From CAZDHT01 sp964505325 (GTDB lineage Bacteria; Planctomycetota; PUPC01), in the NCBI GenBank assembly GCA_964505325.1, contig CAZDHT010000118.1:1-14755 (forward strand): a stretch of 14,755 nt of DNA, read 5' to 3'. This document shows, one piece after another, positions 6,258-13,044 of the stretch; positions within the stretch are counted from its first letter, which is position 1, and each line of letters begins with the position of its first letter. Made by a program: the position numbers and the translations under genes. The notes under the pieces are model-generated. The model was given only the letters and a program-made list of their open reading frames with translations, was not told the DNA's origin and searched no databases.

Positions 6258-7190
6258 ATGCCCATCCTCATCGGCATCGACGAAGCCGGCTACGGCCCCG
6301 CGCTCGGGCCGCTGGTGGTGACGTCCGCCGCGTTCAACGTCCCGGACGAGGCGGCGGACCTGTGGCGGCTCCTCGAAACCGCCGTCGCCCGGACGAGACG
6401 TAACGCCGCGGGCCGGCTGCTCGTCGCCGACAGCAAGGTGGTCTACGCCAACCATAGCGGCCTGGCGGACCTGGAGCGGGCGGTGCTCGCGTTCATGAGG
6501 ACCCGCGGGCGGGCAGCGGCGTCGTTCCGTGCGCTGACCGAGATATTGTGTGAGGACGCGGGCGCGCTGTGCAGTTCGGCGTGGTGGAACGACACCCCCC
6601 TGCCCGTATCGGCCGAACCAGAGAGTGTCGAGTCGGCGGCGGCGTATCTTGAAGCTGCCCAGGGCGACGCGCGGTTCCTCGGCTTCGCGACGCAGGTCGT
6701 GCGAGCCGGCCCCTTCAACCAGCTCGCCGCGAAGTACGGGAACAAGTCCGTCCTCCTGTTCCAGAAAAACATGCTGCTCATCCGACGAGCGATGATGGAG
6801 CATGGCGGCGACCTGTCGTTCGTTATCGACAAGCACGGCGGGCGACACTACTACGGACAACTTCTCGCCAACAACTTCTTCGGACGGCCGCTCCGTGTGC
6901 TGCGCCAGTCTCCCGCGTTCTCGTCGTACGAAGTCGACGTCGACGGGCGAACACTGCGGCTCGCGTTCATCGAAAAGGCGGACGCGCTGCACCTGCCTGC
7001 CGCCCTCGCATCGATGGCGAGCAAGTACGTGCGCGAGCTGTTCATGATGTGCTTCAACGCCTACTGGTGCGGGCGAGTCGAGGGCCTGGCCCCGACAGCG
7101 GGGTATGTTGCAGACTCTGAGAGGTTCATCGCCGCGATCCGGCCGCTCTTCAAGGATGGGGACGAGCGGGAGGTAATCCGCGAGCGCTGA
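6258..7190 (+). CDS. RNase HII-like RNase H-fold protein (variant family)
   Basis: RNase HII cuts RNA in RNA/DNA hybrids and at single ribonucleotides in DNA. This 310-aa protein has the family skeleton. The opening motif is IGIDEAGYGPALGPLVV with D8 and E9. DSK is at 58-60, and a third acidic residue lies in VIDKHGGR (D191). The helix ASMASKYVRE (251-260) corresponds to AASIxAKVxRD and ends in Glu instead of Asp. In classical RNase HII the first motif reads DEAGRGP; here Tyr replaces the Arg of GRG. About 100 extra residues sit between DSK and D191. The acidic residues suggest an active metal-dependent nuclease, but the substrate may differ. A G-run precedes the ATG by four bases. The gene follows dprA by 15 bp. 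rnhB and dprA are also often neighbours elsewhere. Confidence 0.82.
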   Translation: MPILIGIDEAGYGPALGPLVVTSAAFNVPDEAADLWRLLETAVARTRRNAAGRLLVADSKVVYANHSGLADLERAVLAFMRTRGRAAASFRALTEILCEDAGALCSSAWWNDTPLPVSAEPESVESAAAYLEAAQGDARFLGFATQVVRAGPFNQLAAKYGNKSVLLFQKNMLLIRRAMMEHGGDLSFVIDKHGGRHYYGQLLANNFFGRPLRVLRQSPAFSSYEVDVDGRTLRLAFIEKADALHLPAALASMASKYVRELFMMCFNAYWCGRVEGLAPTAGYVADSERFIAAIRPLFKDGDEREVIRER

Positions 7191-7218
7191 ACGGGTGCCC
7201 CGGACCCTGCTGCCTGAC

Positions 7219-7247
7219 TTGCCCAAGCCCCGAGCCAAGGTTATAAT
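7219..7247 (+). promoter_or_regulatory. sigma-70 promoter of the FHA gene
   Basis: TTGCCC (7219-7224), a 17-nt spacer and a perfect TATAAT (7242-7247) form a near-consensus promoter in the 99-bp gap after the RNase HII-like gene. Transcription would begin near 7254. The transcript would carry AGGGAG (7275-7280) nine bases before the ATG at 7290. This separates the FHA gene from the upstream set. Confidence 0.75.
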
Positions 7248-7289
7248 GTCTTGTAGAGGGCCGCACTGTAAATCAGGGAGTCGTCTCGC

Positions 7290-9698
7290 ATGCCGAAACT
7301 GATCGTCCACCACAAGGGCTCGACGAAGGAGCACGAGCTCGGCTCGGAATCGGTGACCATGGGCCGGAGCTCCTCGAGCCCGGTCGTGCTCCCGGACGAG
7401 CGGGCGTCGCGGGAACACTGCACCATCGAGTTCGAGGACGGCAAGTGGTACGCGGTCGACCTCGACAGCAGCAACGGGACGTTTATGGACGGCCGCAGGA
7501 TCACCCGGGAAGAATTGAAGAACGGCGCGGTGCTGCGGATCGGCGACATCCGCATATCCTTCATCGATGAGTCGGCGCCCAAGGCGGAGGCGAGCTCGGC
7601 GCCTCTCAGCATGGAACTCCGCGCCACCGGCGGGCCCTGCGACGGCCAGGCCTTCAAGATCACAAAGCCCGTGACCCGGATCGGCCGAAGCCAGAAAAAC
7701 GACATCGTCCTCAAGGACCACGGGGTGTCGAAGCGCCACGCGGAGCTGATGGCCGATGACCGGGGCGCCCGGATCATCGACAAGAAGAGCCGCAACGGGA
7801 TCAAGGTCAACAAAGTACGCATCAGCGAACGCGACCTGGACGGCGGCGATCAGATCGCCATCGGCTCGACCATGTTCGAGTTCATCCAGGCCGGGGCGAA
7901 GGCAGCGGCGGCGGCGGCGCCGCCGTCGGAGGAGGGGCCGAAGCCCGAAGAGCCCAAGACCGGCCTGTCCGCGGTCCTCACGACGCGTGTCAAGATCCTT
8001 GCAGCCGTCGTCGCCGTCATCATCGTGGCAGGGATCCTCTCGAAAACCGTCACGAAGTCCGGCAAGACCCCCAAGGAGTATCCGGACAACCTGCTGAACG
8101 GCAAGAACCCGTCCTTTGAGCACGGGTCCGGCGCAAAAATCACCGACTGGCGGGTGAAGGTGGGCTCGGGCAGTCTGGACCCGAAGGATGCCGAGGACGG
8201 CGCGTGCTCGCTGCGCCTCGTCTCCGCCGCCGGTGCCGGGCCGGACCTCTCGGCGGTGTGCTGGTCGTCGAAGGTGCCCGTCTCGCCGGGACATGCGTAC
8301 GAGCTTTCGGCGCTGGTGAAGAACTACGGCACCGAGTCCGCTGCGCTGTGCGCTGCGTGGTTTAACGACAAACACCCCTGGCTGAGCGCGGGGTGGACGG
8401 ATGACCCGCAGTTGGGACGTCGGACCGACAGCGCCACGGAGTGGCGGCGGGTGTCTGAGATGCTCCGGCCGCCTTCGTGGGCCGGCGGCGCGCGGTTCGG
8501 CTGCGCCGTGCTGGGGCAGGGCGCGGCCAAGTTCGACGGAATCCGGGTCCGCCGGGCAGGTGCGGCGGGGAGAAGCCGGCAGGTCGCCGCGGGAAGGGTG
8601 GCCGTCGAGGCCGGCCGGCGCGGCGAGTTCATCGTATCGGCAGACGGCACGCCCATCCTGGGCGGCGGGCGGGCCGTCGTCAGCACGGGCGGGCAGACGG
8701 CCAACCAATCGCTCGCCGTGCTCCAGGACGGGTTCCCCCAGGTCGAGCTGAAAATGATCAAGGTCGTGGGCAAGCTGGGGCTCGCGGGCAATCTGCCCTT
8801 CACGGAGACGGTGTCGAGCGATGGCTCCCAGATCACGCTGCACTACGACATTGACGTATCGGCCGCGCCCGATACGGTCGTGGCGCTCGAACTGCTGTCC
8901 GATCCGGGCCTGCTGGCCAAGGGCGTCACCCTGGAGAAGGCCCGGGGCGGTCACACGGTGGAGAGGGGGCCGTTCGAGAACAAGATCGGTGTCGGCCTGG
9001 TCACGATCCTCTCCGACGACCGGCGCGTTTTTCTCCGGCTCGGCGACCCGGCCACCGTCAGCGCCACAAAAGGGTCCGGCGACGCGGTCAACTGGCGCTT
9101 CGAGTTCCCCACGGCGGCCAGCAGCAACCGCTTCGCGCAGTCGCTCGTGTGGAGCGCCACCGACCGCACCAAGTACGCTCTGGTCGCTGCGCACATGCAG
9201 CGCGCCGCGGACGCCGAAGGCAAGGAAGAGTTCGGCAAGGCCGCGAAGTTGTACCAAGACTTCATCCAGAGGCACGGGCTGTATACGGTCGAGCGTTTCA
9301 GCGCCGGCAAGCGGCTGAAGGCGATCCAGGCGGAGGTGGCCTCGCGCATCAAGGCGGTCAAGGGCCTCGCCGCCCGCGCTTCGGGCTCGCAGGAGGATGC
9401 GGAGTTCGAGGCGGCGGAGCGCGAATGTGACAAGCTGTTGGCGAAGCTGAAAGACCACCCCAGGCAAAAGGAGGTCGACCGGTTGGTTGCCCGGATCAGG
9501 AACGAGCGCAAGGCGGCAATCGAGAAGAAGAAGGAGAAGGAGGCCACGGACTTCCTCGTCCGGGCCAAGGGCCACATCGAGCGCGGCGAACTGCACACGG
9601 CCCGTGCGATGCTGGAGTACGTGATCAAGAAATACCCAGGCACCAAGTTCGCCGCAGAGGCCGCCGAGCTGATCAAGCAACACCCCAAACCCGAATGA
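7290..9698 (+). CDS. tandem FHA-domain transmembrane protein with extracytoplasmic CBM-like and helical-repeat regions
   Basis: An 802-residue single-pass protein. Two forkhead-associated domains are N-terminal. FHA1 (about 1-92) has GRS 25-27, S40-x-x-H43 and SSNGT 60-64. FHA2 (about 106-200) has GRS 132-134, S147-x-x-H150 and SRNG 167-170. Both keep the phosphothreonine-binding residues. An Ala/Pro/Glu linker leads to a transmembrane helix (about 234-254). Beyond it lies a region resembling a CBM4/9-type jelly roll (about 268-424; NPSFEHG, GACSLRLVS, SPGHAYELSALVKN). A second beta-rich region (about 435-620) of unknown family follows. A Lys/Glu-rich helical part (about 625-800) has TPR-like repeats (AKLYQDFIQRHG, ARAMLEYVIKKYPGTKFA). 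I infer transmembrane signalling or scaffolding that links cytoplasmic Ser/Thr phosphorylation to the envelope. No Ser/Thr kinase or phosphatase is adjacent. Confidence 0.9.
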   Translation: MPKLIVHHKGSTKEHELGSESVTMGRSSSSPVVLPDERASREHCTIEFEDGKWYAVDLDSSNGTFMDGRRITREELKNGAVLRIGDIRISFIDESAPKAEASSAPLSMELRATGGPCDGQAFKITKPVTRIGRSQKNDIVLKDHGVSKRHAELMADDRGARIIDKKSRNGIKVNKVRISERDLDGGDQIAIGSTMFEFIQAGAKAAAAAAPPSEEGPKPEEPKTGLSAVLTTRVKILAAVVAVIIVAGILSKTVTKSGKTPKEYPDNLLNGKNPSFEHGSGAKITDWRVKVGSGSLDPKDAEDGACSLRLVSAAGAGPDLSAVCWSSKVPVSPGHAYELSALVKNYGTESAALCAAWFNDKHPWLSAGWTDDPQLGRRTDSATEWRRVSEMLRPPSWAGGARFGCAVLGQGAAKFDGIRVRRAGAAGRSRQVAAGRVAVEAGRRGEFIVSADGTPILGGGRAVVSTGGQTANQSLAVLQDGFPQVELKMIKVVGKLGLAGNLPFTETVSSDGSQITLHYDIDVSAAPDTVVALELLSDPGLLAKGVTLEKARGGHTVERGPFENKIGVGLVTILSDDRRVFLRLGDPATVSATKGSGDAVNWRFEFPTAASSNRFAQSLVWSATDRTKYALVAAHMQRAADAEGKEEFGKAAKLYQDFIQRHGLYTVERFSAGKRLKAIQAEVASRIKAVKGLAARASGSQEDAEFEAAERECDKLLAKLKDHPRQKEVDRLVARIRNERKAAIEKKKEKEATDFLVRAKGHIERGELHTARAMLEYVIKKYPGTKFAAEAAELIKQHPKPE

Positions 9699-9830
9699 CC
9701 CGCGCGCGCCTGGCGGAAGCGGGGTGCAGAAGATGTCCGGACCCTTTTTCGGAGCACAACTGGGGTAAATCCAATACCAGTAACTTAAGGGACCTGACCC
9801 GTGCCCCAGAGCCTCGCTCTTCCTCTTCCT

Positions 9831-9933
9831 CTTACTCTTACTCGTACTCTTGCTCCCAATCGTAATCACTGCTGTGCAACTTCGCCTGCCGGAGAGGACT
9901 ACGAGTAAGAGTAAGAGTACGAGCAAGAGTAAG
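9831..9933. repeat. low-complexity inverted repeat of CTTACT-type hexamers
   Basis: Arm 9831-9855 is a pyrimidine-rich tract built from CTTACT/CTCGTA units. Arm 9909-9933 is its reverse complement at 23 of 25 positions, and one of the two differences still allows a G-T pair. The loop is 53 nt. A CGTAAT/ATTACG pair occurs next to each arm (9861-9866 and 9934-9939), but in the same relative order, not mirrored. The strand asymmetry (pyrimidine left, purine right) stands out from the GC-rich surroundings. Confidence 0.7.
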
Positions 9934-10001
9934 ATTACGACAGAGACGGCGGCGAGCCACTTGGCACCCGAAGGAAGGCAGCCGGGCGCAGAGAGCAGAA
10001 G

Positions 10002-10019
10002 GAGCGCTATTCGGCGCTC
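10002..10019. promoter_or_regulatory. perfect hairpin just upstream of kdkA
   Basis: GAGCGC (10002-10007) and GCGCTC (10014-10019) form a perfect 6-bp stem with a TATTCG loop, 17 bp before the kdkA ATG. There is no T-run, so it is not a standard terminator. It could be a leader hairpin or chance. Confidence 0.25.
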
Positions 10020-10036
10020 GTGATTGGGCCACACAG

Positions 10037-10882
10037 ATGACAGTGCAAAGCGACTTGCCGGAAGGATTCGAACTGCTGCGGGCGGGCAGCTGCGTCGCCG
10101 CGGTCCGGTCGTGCGCCAAGGACCAGCTCCTCGCTCTGGGGATTCTCGACAAGTCGAAATTCGAAGAGGTGCGACGGAGCGGGCGGCCGGCGGGGAGCGG
10201 ACGCGGACAGGCCGTTTCCATCCAGCTCGGAGCGGCCGGCGCCGAACGCGCGGTGGTCCGTCATTGCCGCCGGGGCGGCGTGTTCGGGCGGCTGCTGGGC
10301 GGCGTCTACTTCGGAGGCGCCCGGCCGGTCGAAGAGCTGCGCGTCGCCGAGACGGCACGCACGAGAGGCGTGCCGGCGCCGGAGTACCTTGCCGCGATTG
10401 TCCGGCGAAGGGGGTGCTCTTATTCCGGCGACGTGATCGTGCGCGAGGTGCCGGGCGCGGTCTCTCTGGAGGAATGGCTGAGAAAGGACGCCGGCTCGAC
10501 CGGCCCCTTCATGCGGCAAATGGCGGCCGCGTTGGCCGACACGTTCACAAAGCTGGTCGCGGCGAACATCTACCATCCCGACCTCCACGCGGGAAACGTG
10601 CTCGTCGCCAATGCCGGCGGCGACATCCGCGCTTTGGTCATCGATTTCGACAAGGCCAGGCAAGCGGTCGCGCTCACGCCCCGCCTGCGAAACAAGATGC
10701 TCTTCCGCTTCAACCGCGCTCTGGTGAAACGCCACCTCGCGCCGCGGCCGGTGGGCCTGCTGACCCGGGTCCGGTTCTGCAAGCAATTGGGGATGACGAG
10801 CAGCCGCGACGAGATGAAGCGGCTCATCTCAGACTGCGGCGCGCACCTCCGGCGCCACGCCTGGCGTTACAGGAAACACTGA
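10037..10882 (+). CDS. kdkA: 3-deoxy-D-manno-octulosonic acid (Kdo) kinase, KdkA-like
   Basis: KdkA phosphorylates Kdo in the lipopolysaccharide inner core at the cytoplasmic side of the inner membrane. This 281-aa protein has the WaaP/KdkA protein-kinase-like fold. The N-lobe signature VVRHCRRGGVFGRLLGG (about 73-89) matches the RHYxRGG pattern of KdkA. A helix with GVPAPE follows at 111-116. The catalytic loop is HPDLHAGN (180-187; D182 and N187). The metal-binding motif is DFD (203-205), where eukaryotic-type kinases have DFG. The length is slightly above the usual 235-250. ATG at 10037 has no clear ribosome-binding site, and the N-terminal 55 residues are less conserved-looking, so a later start is possible. 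No other LPS gene is visible nearby. The family is firm, but the exact sugar acceptor is inferred. Confidence 0.85.
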   Translation: MTVQSDLPEGFELLRAGSCVAAVRSCAKDQLLALGILDKSKFEEVRRSGRPAGSGRGQAVSIQLGAAGAERAVVRHCRRGGVFGRLLGGVYFGGARPVEELRVAETARTRGVPAPEYLAAIVRRRGCSYSGDVIVREVPGAVSLEEWLRKDAGSTGPFMRQMAAALADTFTKLVAANIYHPDLHAGNVLVANAGGDIRALVIDFDKARQAVALTPRLRNKMLFRFNRALVKRHLAPRPVGLLTRVRFCKQLGMTSSRDEMKRLISDCGAHLRRHAWRYRKH

Positions 10883-10891
10883 CCCATCATC

Positions 10892-10915
10892 GGCGGGCAG
10901 CGATCAGCGACCGCC
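10892..10915. terminator. possible bidirectional hairpin between convergent genes
   Basis: GGCGG (10892-10896) pairs with CCGCC (10911-10915) in the 39-bp gap between the convergent kdkA and SecD-like genes, followed by AAATATT. The stem is short and interrupted, so the terminator call rests mainly on its position. Confidence 0.25.
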
Positions 10916-10921
10916 AAATAT

Positions 10922-11743
10922 TCACCGGTCATTGAGCAGCCGGCTGAGCTTTTTCTTGATCTTCAGAGCGTGTGGGAGCGGGCCGGTACGCAGAACATTG
11001 ACCAGGTCCCGGGTCTCGGAGATATGGAGCAGGCCCTGGGCCTCGACCACGCCGTCTTTCACCGGCCCACGGATCTGCATGCCGAACCGGACGAAGCCGT
11101 CCACGATGACCGCGATGGGCCGCCCCGGATGTTTCTCGCAGATCTCGGCGAGCCGCGCCGAGTCGTCCGGCTCGAGCTCGAACTTGACGTGGGTGTACTT
11201 GGCTATGCCCTTCGTCCAGAACGAGACGTTCTTGAAGGATTTCGGCCTGAGCGCCGGCTCCTTCTGCACCAGCGTCGGCCTCTCCTCCCGGATGATCTCG
11301 TTCGTTCCCCGGTCGTAATCGTAGTACGCCTCGAGGTAGCTGATGATCTCGTACCCCTCCGGCGGGCCGTGCTGCTGCGCCTGCTCGAGCCGCCCCTTAT
11401 CCACGTCGAGCAGGCGGAACTCACACACGCCTCGCGGAATGATGGCCTCAGCCAGGTCCACCGCCCCTCCAGACTTGAAGTACTTGAGCAGGAGCGTCCC
11501 GTCCATCTGCGGGACGATCTGGGCGCGCCACTTCGGGTCGGCCGGCTCACGGAGGCGCTCGCCAAGGATCGCAACCGTCCTCTCCCGCTCCGCCGGCGTC
11601 GGATCGGTCACGAACGCCAGGGACACCTGATGCTGACTGAGCTCTGGGCGCCCGTACAGGTAGATCCACAGACCCAGGACGGCGAGAGAGACGAGAAAAA
11701 ACGCGAGACCAACGGCAACTGCGCGGTTGAGGTCAAACCTCAT
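10922..11743 (-). CDS. SecD P1-domain-like single-pass membrane protein (orphan, no channel bundle)
   Basis: This 273-residue protein has one N-terminal transmembrane helix (about 8-30) and an extracytoplasmic domain resembling the SecD periplasmic P1 region. The clearest match is C-terminal: PIAVIVDGFVRFGMQIRGPV (209-228), then an EAQGLLHISETRDLVNVL stretch, then LRTGPLPHALKI (251-262). These parallel SecD's AIVLDG, G...I.G and eA..La..L..G.LP motifs. KEPALRPKSFKNV (161-173) parallels the region before the P1 head. In SecD this domain is followed by five more transmembrane helices; here the protein ends in a basic tail (KIKKKLSRLLNDR). It is therefore a stand-alone P1 module, not a complete translocase subunit. 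ATG at 11743 has GGAAG five bases upstream and overlaps the preceding Ntn hydrolase stop as ATGA. The longer frame to 11842 lies inside that gene. Function is unknown. Confidence 0.82.
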   Translation of the reverse strand: MRFDLNRAVAVGLAFFLVSLAVLGLWIYLYGRPELSQHQVSLAFVTDPTPAERERTVAILGERLREPADPKWRAQIVPQMDGTLLLKYFKSGGAVDLAEAIIPRGVCEFRLLDVDKGRLEQAQQHGPPEGYEIISYLEAYYDYDRGTNEIIREERPTLVQKEPALRPKSFKNVSFWTKGIAKYTHVKFELEPDDSARLAEICEKHPGRPIAVIVDGFVRFGMQIRGPVKDGVVEAQGLLHISETRDLVNVLRTGPLPHALKIKKKLSRLLNDR

Positions 11744-12885
11744 GGCTGCTTCCGCGCGGCGGGGAAGAGCACGGACTTCTTGAACAGCACGAACTTGTGG
11801 TCCGGGGCGGGTGGCCGGCCGGCGGCCAGCAGGAAGCTGCACGCGGCCGGACGGAACACGATGCTGTGCATGGTGGCCTGCTTCACGGCCACGTCCGCCA
11901 GGATCTTCTTCGCGAGCGCTTCATCGACCTTGGCCGTGCCGCTCAGCGCCTTCCGGAGCCGCGGCAGGCGCCAGCACATCCACGGCCGGCCCAGCTCCTT
12001 CGACGTGAAATGGTTCGTCGAGTAGATGACGCCGTTCTCCGGCCGGCGCACCACCACCTTTCGAATCGAGAGTTCTGCGCACGCCGCGTTCCCCTTTGCG
12101 TCGCAGATCATCAGGTTGTTGTTGGTGCTCCGGGCGCGGGTCTTCACCACCCTCAGCACGTCTTCGGTCGACGCGGCGCCGGTCAGGGCGGTCCGGAAAA
12201 CGAGGGCATTCGGCGTCGCCGTCGTCTGGAGTCCGGCCACGCGCGCCTCCATCACTCCCGCGGCGACGCCGGCATCGTTCAGCCCCGAAAGCACACCCAC
12301 GATGCCGGGGAACGTCACCGATGCGACGGCATGGCCCTTCTTCGGATGGTAAACGATCACGCAACTGTACTTGTGCGCGACGCCGAGGGTGGGGAAATCC
12401 AGGTTGCGCCCGAATATCGGCTGACCGTCGGCCGACCGATCACCCGCCGCGACGAACGTGCTGCAAAAGACGGCCCGCCGGATGTCGAACACCGTGTTCG
12501 CCAACAGCACGTCCTCGTAACTCGCCCGGGCGCTCTTCGCCAGCGCTTTCATCTCCTCGATGTACCGCCGGGGAATGCTCTTCTCCATCTGGCGTGACAG
12601 CCTGAGCACCGTCCGGCGCAGCCCGATGTCCCCGCCGAATGAGAGAAGGTACTTGTTCAGGTACTGGTCGACGAGAAGCTTAAGCTGCGGCCCGAGAAGC
12701 GCGCCCTGCTGCTCGCCCATTTGTTCGGGTGTGCCGTAGACGTGAACGATCGGCACGCCCTCGACGAACGTCAAGGACGCGGGCCCGTGCGTCGCCTTCT
12801 TGAACTCCGCGCCGCGCGCGGCGGCGGAAACGACGAGGACCGCAAGAAACAAAGCCGCCCCGGTTCGCAACGACTTGAGCTTCAC
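11740..12885 (-). CDS. exported C45/acyl-CoA:6-APA acyltransferase-like Ntn hydrolase
   Basis: A 381-residue Ntn-hydrolase of the C45 (AAT/choloylglycine-type) group, members of which self-cleave and hydrolyse or transfer amide-linked acyl groups. A signal peptide covers about 1-26 (LRTGAALFLAVLVVSAAARGA). A typical pro-region follows (GTPEQMGEQQGALLG, the YxxG.A.Gxx.G-like part near 50-65). The candidate nucleophile is C141 in VFCSTFVAAG. Supporting strands are GQPIFGRNLDF (about 154-164), FPGIVGVLSGLNDAGVAAG (about 192-210) and NNNLMICDAKGNAACAEL. A GTG start at 12885 is used because the 49 additional upstream codons are translated from a repeat element. No strong ribosome-binding site was found. 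It is coupled by ATGA to the SecD-like gene, so the two products probably act together outside the cytoplasm. The substrate is unknown. Confidence 0.86.
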   Translation of the reverse strand: MKLKSLRTGAALFLAVLVVSAAARGAEFKKATHGPASLTFVEGVPIVHVYGTPEQMGEQQGALLGPQLKLLVDQYLNKYLLSFGGDIGLRRTVLRLSRQMEKSIPRRYIEEMKALAKSARASYEDVLLANTVFDIRRAVFCSTFVAAGDRSADGQPIFGRNLDFPTLGVAHKYSCVIVYHPKKGHAVASVTFPGIVGVLSGLNDAGVAAGVMEARVAGLQTTATPNALVFRTALTGAASTEDVLRVVKTRARSTNNNLMICDAKGNAACAELSIRKVVVRRPENGVIYSTNHFTSKELGRPWMCWRLPRLRKALSGTAKVDEALAKKILADVAVKQATMHSIVFRPAACSFLLAAGRPPAPDHKFVLFKKSVLFPAARKQP

Positions 12886-12888
12886 GGA

Positions 12889-13031
12889 TGGTAACACTTC
12901 AGCCGGAAAACGGGGACAGATAACTTTCTTTCGCCGAGGGAGCAAGAGGGATCGCCACCGGCGCTCCACCTGGCGAAAAAAGTTATCTGTCCCCGTTCTT
13001 CCCGTTCTTCCCGTTCTTCGAAGTGTTGCCA
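12889..13031. mobile_element. MITE/REP-like nested inverted-repeat element
   Basis: The inner terminal inverted repeats are 12909-12935 (AACGGGGACAGATAACTT plus TTCGCC end) and 12972-12997, identical except for one indel/substitution in a T-rich tract. They flank 36 bp with a weak inner stem. An outer pair, TGGTAACACTTC (12889-12900) and GAAGTGTTGCCA (13020-13031), pairs at 11 of 12 positions. No transposase is encoded, so any mobility would depend on an enzyme elsewhere. It lies between serS and the Ntn hydrolase gene and extends the hydrolase reading frame artificially. Confidence 0.7.
12992..13018. repeat. 9-bp tandem repeat, three copies
   Basis: CCCGTTCTT occurs three times in perfect tandem starting inside the right arm of the palindromic element. 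The period keeps the reading frame open, so on the minus strand it reads as a Lys-Asn-Gly or Arg-Thr-Gly repeat, a likely source of spurious N-terminal extensions. Confidence 0.85.
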
Positions 13032-13044
13032 CGGATGAATCTCC

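Larger units (their letters stand above)
9699..10036. other. repeat-rich intergenic region
   Basis: These 338 bp between the FHA gene and kdkA contain no convincing gene. At 9757-9806 there is a lower-GC segment (ACTGG...CCAGT around 9759-9782, then GGGACCTGACCC at 9789-9800) that looks like a decayed palindromic element. An imperfect CTTACT-type inverted repeat spans 9831-9933, and a small perfect hairpin lies at 10002-10019. No clear promoter or rho-independent terminator was identified. Confidence 0.5.

Noticed and set aside
9831..9933. Rho-independent terminator of the FHA gene
   Set aside because: The stem is AT/pyrimidine-purine rich with a 53-nt loop and no T-run after a compact GC stem, and it begins over 130 bp after the stop.
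5244..10358. A 1704-codon open frame on the minus strand opposite the DprA, RNase HII-like, FHA and kinase genes
   Set aside because: It is antisense to four clearly recognisable coding regions, has low-complexity Arg/Leu/Gly-rich composition, shows no domain, and is explained by strong GC bias at third codon positions, which removes stops from the opposing frame.
11744..11842. ATG at 11842 as the start of the SecD-like gene
   Set aside because: The extension lies within the hydrolase coding region and places 33 Arg/Pro-rich residues before the membrane anchor. The ATGA overlap with GGAAG is a far better start.
12886..13032. ATG at 13032 as the start of the Ntn hydrolase
   Set aside because: The added 49 residues are encoded by the palindromic element and its 9-bp tandem repeats, and they would bury the signal peptide inside the protein.
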